Shown here in pieces: positions 4,200 to 5,743 of a DNA stretch of 5,743 nt. A program made the position numbers and the translations under genes. The notes beneath the pieces were generated by a model that made no database searches, had not been told where the DNA came from, and saw nothing but the letters and a program-made list of their open reading frames with translations. Each line of letters begins with the position of its first letter. Position 1 is the stretch's first letter. This DNA is from Candidatus Woesearchaeota archaeon. GTDB taxonomy: Archaea > Nanobdellota > Nanobdellia > Woesearchaeales > JAUUYB01. The stretch covers positions 1 to 5,743 of the forward strand of contig JAUUYB010000078.1 of assembly GCA_030590605.1 (NCBI GenBank). Reading direction: 5' to 3'.

Positions 4200-5216
4200 A
4201 TGGCAAGCAACGTATATTTCTCGTCTGACCTGAAAGATGGGCCTAGAACAATCATAGAAAAGATGATCCATCATGAGAAGATCATGCTCGCTAAAGAGAT
4301 CCCTCTCAAGGTGCATTTCGGAGAGGAAGGGAATGAGACCTATGTCCCAGCAGACCACTATGACTCAATCATAGACTTATTAGAGAGCAAGGATATCAAG
4401 ACAAGATTCATCGAGACCAATGTACTCTACAAAGGAAAACGGAGAACAAGAGGGCCCCACATCCAGCTCGCTAAAGAGCACGGCTTCACAAGGATACCTA
4501 TCACGATCGCTGACGGCGAGAACGGAGAATCTTTTCAGGAGATCAAGATAAACAAGAAGCATTTCAAGTCGTGCAAGATAGGCAAGGCATTCTCAAAATA
4601 TGACCAGATCATAATATGCTCACACTTCAAAGGACATAGGTTAGCAGGATTCGGAGGAGCATTGAAGCAGCTTGCTATGGGGTGCGCATCCAGAGGAGGA
4701 AAGCTCGCCATACACATGTCAGCGAAACCGTTCATCAATCCGCTAACATGCAAGCAATGCCATGCGTGCGAGAAACAATGCCCTGTCGATGCTATCCATA
4801 TCGGCAAGTGGTCCAAGATAGACAGATCGATATGCATCGGGTGCGCGGCCTGCACTGCAGTCTGCCCGCATGATGCAATACATGTCAATATGTTCCGGAT
4901 GATCGGAAATATCATCCATAGGGATACTTTCTCTGAAAAACTGGCTGAATCAGCATTCGCAGCACAAGTAGGCAAGAAGAATGTCTACCTGAACTGGATC
5001 ATGAACGTCACACCAGGATGCGACTGCGAAGGGAAGAAGATGGATACGCTCATCGGAGATATAGGGGTCGTTGGTTCGACTGATCCTGTCGCCCTTGACC
5101 AGGCATGCTTTGACAAGGTGAAAGAAGCAGGGATCACATTCAAAGGAGAACATATACTGGCTAACGCAATGGATATAGGGCTAGGAAATCGGGCATATGA
5201 GGTAATACTTCTTTGA
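4200..5216 (+). CDS. DUF362 family protein with two [4Fe-4S] ferredoxin motifs
   Basis: A 338-residue cytoplasmic iron-sulfur protein of uncharacterised function. The DUF362 region occupies about 1-175 and resumes about 235-338. Recognisable parts are the opening MASNVYF, IETN (71-74), IIICSHFKGHRLAGFGGALK (137-156), and the terminal GSTDPVALDQA (292-302) with AMDIGLGNRAYE (323-334). A bacterial-type 2x[4Fe-4S] module is inserted: CKQCHACEKQCP (184-195) and CIGCAACTAVCP (212-223), both CxxCxxCxxxCP. An additional close pair, Cys274 and Cys276, sits in PGCDCEG. The frame is open from TTG at 4110, but the family normally begins MxSxVYF and a TATA box lies 27 bases before 4200, so I use 4200. 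It is divergent from the regulator-peroxiredoxin operon across a 245-bp region, consistent with a link to redox or iron status, but that is inference. Electron transfer is likely; the substrate is unknown. Confidence 0.88.
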   Translation: MASNVYFSSDLKDGPRTIIEKMIHHEKIMLAKEIPLKVHFGEEGNETYVPADHYDSIIDLLESKDIKTRFIETNVLYKGKRRTRGPHIQLAKEHGFTRIPITIADGENGESFQEIKINKKHFKSCKIGKAFSKYDQIIICSHFKGHRLAGFGGALKQLAMGCASRGGKLAIHMSAKPFINPLTCKQCHACEKQCPVDAIHIGKWSKIDRSICIGCAACTAVCPHDAIHVNMFRMIGNIIHRDTFSEKLAESAFAAQVGKKNVYLNWIMNVTPGCDCEGKKMDTLIGDIGVVGSTDPVALDQACFDKVKEAGITFKGEHILANAMDIGLGNRAYEVILL

Positions 5217-5222
5217 TTAGGT

Positions 5223-5396
5223 TTATTTTACTTTAAATATTGCTGATGTGCCTGTGAACATATCAAATTTGTAGATTAATTTGAGTTCTGTAACCTCTTC
5301 TGGAACGAGAAACGCTATCTGTCCCCGTTTCTTCATCGTTGGGAGGTTTTCTCCATCTTGATATTGTTTATGTTCTCTTTCTTCTTTACTAATCAT
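5223..5396 (-). CDS. 57-residue protein resembling the C-terminal half of a DUF4352-like domain
   Basis: Starts ATG at 5396 and stops TAA at 5223-5225, six bases from the convergent DUF362 stop. The N-terminal 15 residues are charged and polar (MISKEEREHKQYQDG); the rest reads like the last beta-strands of an immunoglobulin-like DUF4352 domain: RGQIAFLVPEEVTELKLIYK, then FDMFTGTSAIFKVK. The normal domain is about 100-120 residues and usually lipid- or membrane-anchored outside the cell, so the first strands and any signal sequence are missing. An in-frame TAA lies six bases upstream of the ATG and I find no coding remnant further up. The AT-repeat at 5419-5437 could provide a TATA box at leaderless spacing, so it may be expressed, but it is more likely a 5'-truncated relic at the edge of the AT-rich accessory segment. 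Family assignment is from remembered patterns. Confidence 0.5.
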   Translation of the reverse strand: MISKEEREHKQYQDGENLPTMKKRGQIAFLVPEEVTELKLIYKFDMFTGTSAIFKVK

Positions 5397-5418
5397 GATT
5401 TAATTTCTAATTTTTGAT

Positions 5419-5437
5419 TAATATATATATATATATT
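5419..5437. repeat. AT dinucleotide run, possible TATA box for the short minus-strand ORF
   Basis: A run of about nine TA units (taatatatat... to atttcg) 23-41 bases before the ATG at 5396 on the minus strand. Its proximal part is at the right distance to act as TATA box for a leaderless transcript. Such runs are also slippage-prone and common at acquisition boundaries. Confidence 0.5.
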
Positions 5438-5477
5438 TCGATAACTAATTTGTTTTAAGCCCTAAGAAACGAAATAG

Positions 5478-5485
5478 TTATATAC
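5478..5485 (+). promoter_or_regulatory. TATA box of the antitoxin-toxin operon
   Basis: TTATATAC preceded by ACGAAATAG (BRE-like), centred 25-26 bases before the ATG at 5507, giving a leaderless transcript. The operator palindrome begins at its downstream edge. Confidence 0.6.
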
Positions 5486-5501
5486 TATAATGAATTATAG
5501 T
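5484..5501. promoter_or_regulatory. Perfect palindrome between TATA box and start, probable autoregulatory operator
   Basis: ACTATAATGAATTATAGT: two perfect 8-bp inverted arms around a GA centre. It spans from the end of the TATA box to five bases before the ATG at 5507. A dimeric antitoxin bound here would block preinitiation-complex assembly or polymerase loading, the usual autoregulation of type II toxin-antitoxin operons. Confidence 0.55.
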
Positions 5502-5506
5502 TTACT

Positions 5507-5731
5507 ATGACATCAACAACTATCCAAATTAGTCAAGATTTACAACAAGAACTGAACAAGATGAAACTTTTTTCTAGAGAGACTTATGAAGAAGTAATTT
5601 GGAATGTCATTGAAGATACTAAAGAACTATCTGAACAAACAAAAATAGATATTGCCAAATCAAGAAAAGAAATTTCTGAAGGCAAATTTATTACTTTAAC
5701 CAACCTAAAGAAGAAATATGGTGTTCAATAG
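5507..5731 (+). CDS. Antitoxin of an archaeal type II toxin-antitoxin pair
   Basis: A 74-residue protein with the layout of archaeal RelB/VapB-like antitoxins. A short N-terminal strand, TTIQISQDLQQELNKMK (4-20), resembles a ribbon-helix-helix DNA-binding arm. FSRETYEEVIWNVIED (22-37) is the dimerising helix pattern of this family (RETYDEVI-like). A helical, charged C-terminal region, LSEQTKIDIAKSRKEISEGK (41-60), then ITLTNLKKKYGVQ, would wrap and neutralise the toxin. The gene ends TAG at 5731 and another ATG follows nine bases later, as expected for an antitoxin-first operon. By my count the coding sequence is about 28% GC, against about 48% in a sampled stretch of glpX, and it uses AAA, ATT and TTA codons, suggesting recent transfer. 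Partner toxin type (RelE/ParE versus PIN) cannot be told because the window ends. Confidence 0.8.
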   Translation: MTSTTIQISQDLQQELNKMKLFSRETYEEVIWNVIEDTKELSEQTKIDIAKSRKEISEGKFITLTNLKKKYGVQ

Positions 5732-5740
5732 GTCTTTATA

Positions 5741-5743
5741 ATG
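5741..5743 (+). CDS. Start codon of the probable toxin gene (cut by the window end)
   Basis: The last three bases are ATG, nine bases after the antitoxin stop, in the position expected for the toxin. No good Shine-Dalgarno precedes it (GGTCTTTATA), so translation may depend on coupling to the antitoxin. Only the first codon is visible; the call rests entirely on context. Confidence 0.4.

Noticed and set aside
4535..4975. 146-codon open frame on the minus strand inside the DUF362 gene
   Set aside because: It is antisense to the ferredoxin motifs, rich in Cys, His and Ala as a mirror of those codons, with no recognisable domain and no promoter at the expected spacing.
5217..5234. T-rich stretch after DUF362 as a terminator
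   Set aside because: T-runs are short and interrupted, and the bases encode the end of the convergent small ORF; too weak to call.
1..5743. CRISPR arrays, tRNA or rRNA genes, insertion sequences
   Set aside because: No regularly spaced repeats, no cloverleaf with a TTC-loop signature, and no transposase motifs or terminal repeats found on reading either strand.

Overview
The window looks archaeal, most likely from a small-genome, non-halophilic lineage of the DPANN type (for example Woesearchaeota or Pacearchaeota); the lineage is inference. The archaeal evidence is direct. Nearly every transcription unit has a TATA element centred about 25-29 bases upstream of the ATG, with no Shine-Dalgarno site, as expected for leaderless mRNAs. 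The enzymes include a RibL-type FAD synthase and a short archaeal-style dihydrouridine synthase, and one protein carries the small N-terminal helical module common in DPANN proteins. Arg is coded mainly by AGA/AGG. Gene packing is dense.

Layout: (1) 4-960 +, GlpX-type fructose-1,6-bisphosphatase, tail-to-tail (4 bp shared) with (2) 957-1658 -, a Dus-family tRNA-dihydrouridine synthase. (3) A divergent promoter region, then 1751-1957 +, a two-helix membrane microprotein, and 1985-2347 +, a tail-anchored protein with a UBA-like N-terminus. (4) 2299-2769 -, an HxGH nucleotidyltransferase (probable RibL), overlapping the previous gene tail-to-tail by 49 bp. (5) 2876-3954 -, a two-gene operon of a Fur/PerR-family regulator followed by a 1-Cys-type archaeal peroxiredoxin; it is the only place with a strong Shine-Dalgarno and it ends in a poly-T terminator. 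(6) 4069-4113 +, a 14-codon micro-ORF with its own promoter, then 4200-5216 +, a DUF362 protein with two [4Fe-4S] motifs. (7) 5223-5396 -, a 57-residue ORF resembling the C-terminal half of a DUF4352-like domain. (8) 5507-5731 +, an AT-rich antitoxin gene with an operator-like palindrome in its promoter; the window ends on the ATG of what is probably its toxin.

The first half is housekeeping: gluconeogenesis, tRNA modification, flavin cofactor synthesis. The second half is a redox-stress module (Fur/PerR, peroxiredoxin, and divergently an Fe-S protein), followed by an accessory segment of lower GC with a toxin-antitoxin locus and gene debris. I see no wholly new system. The points most worth checking are the Gly-to-Cys change in the GlpX active-site motif, the Fur-type Glu in a regulator whose context says PerR, the promoter-bearing micro-ORF, and the leaderless/Shine-Dalgarno split, which corrects three gene starts.
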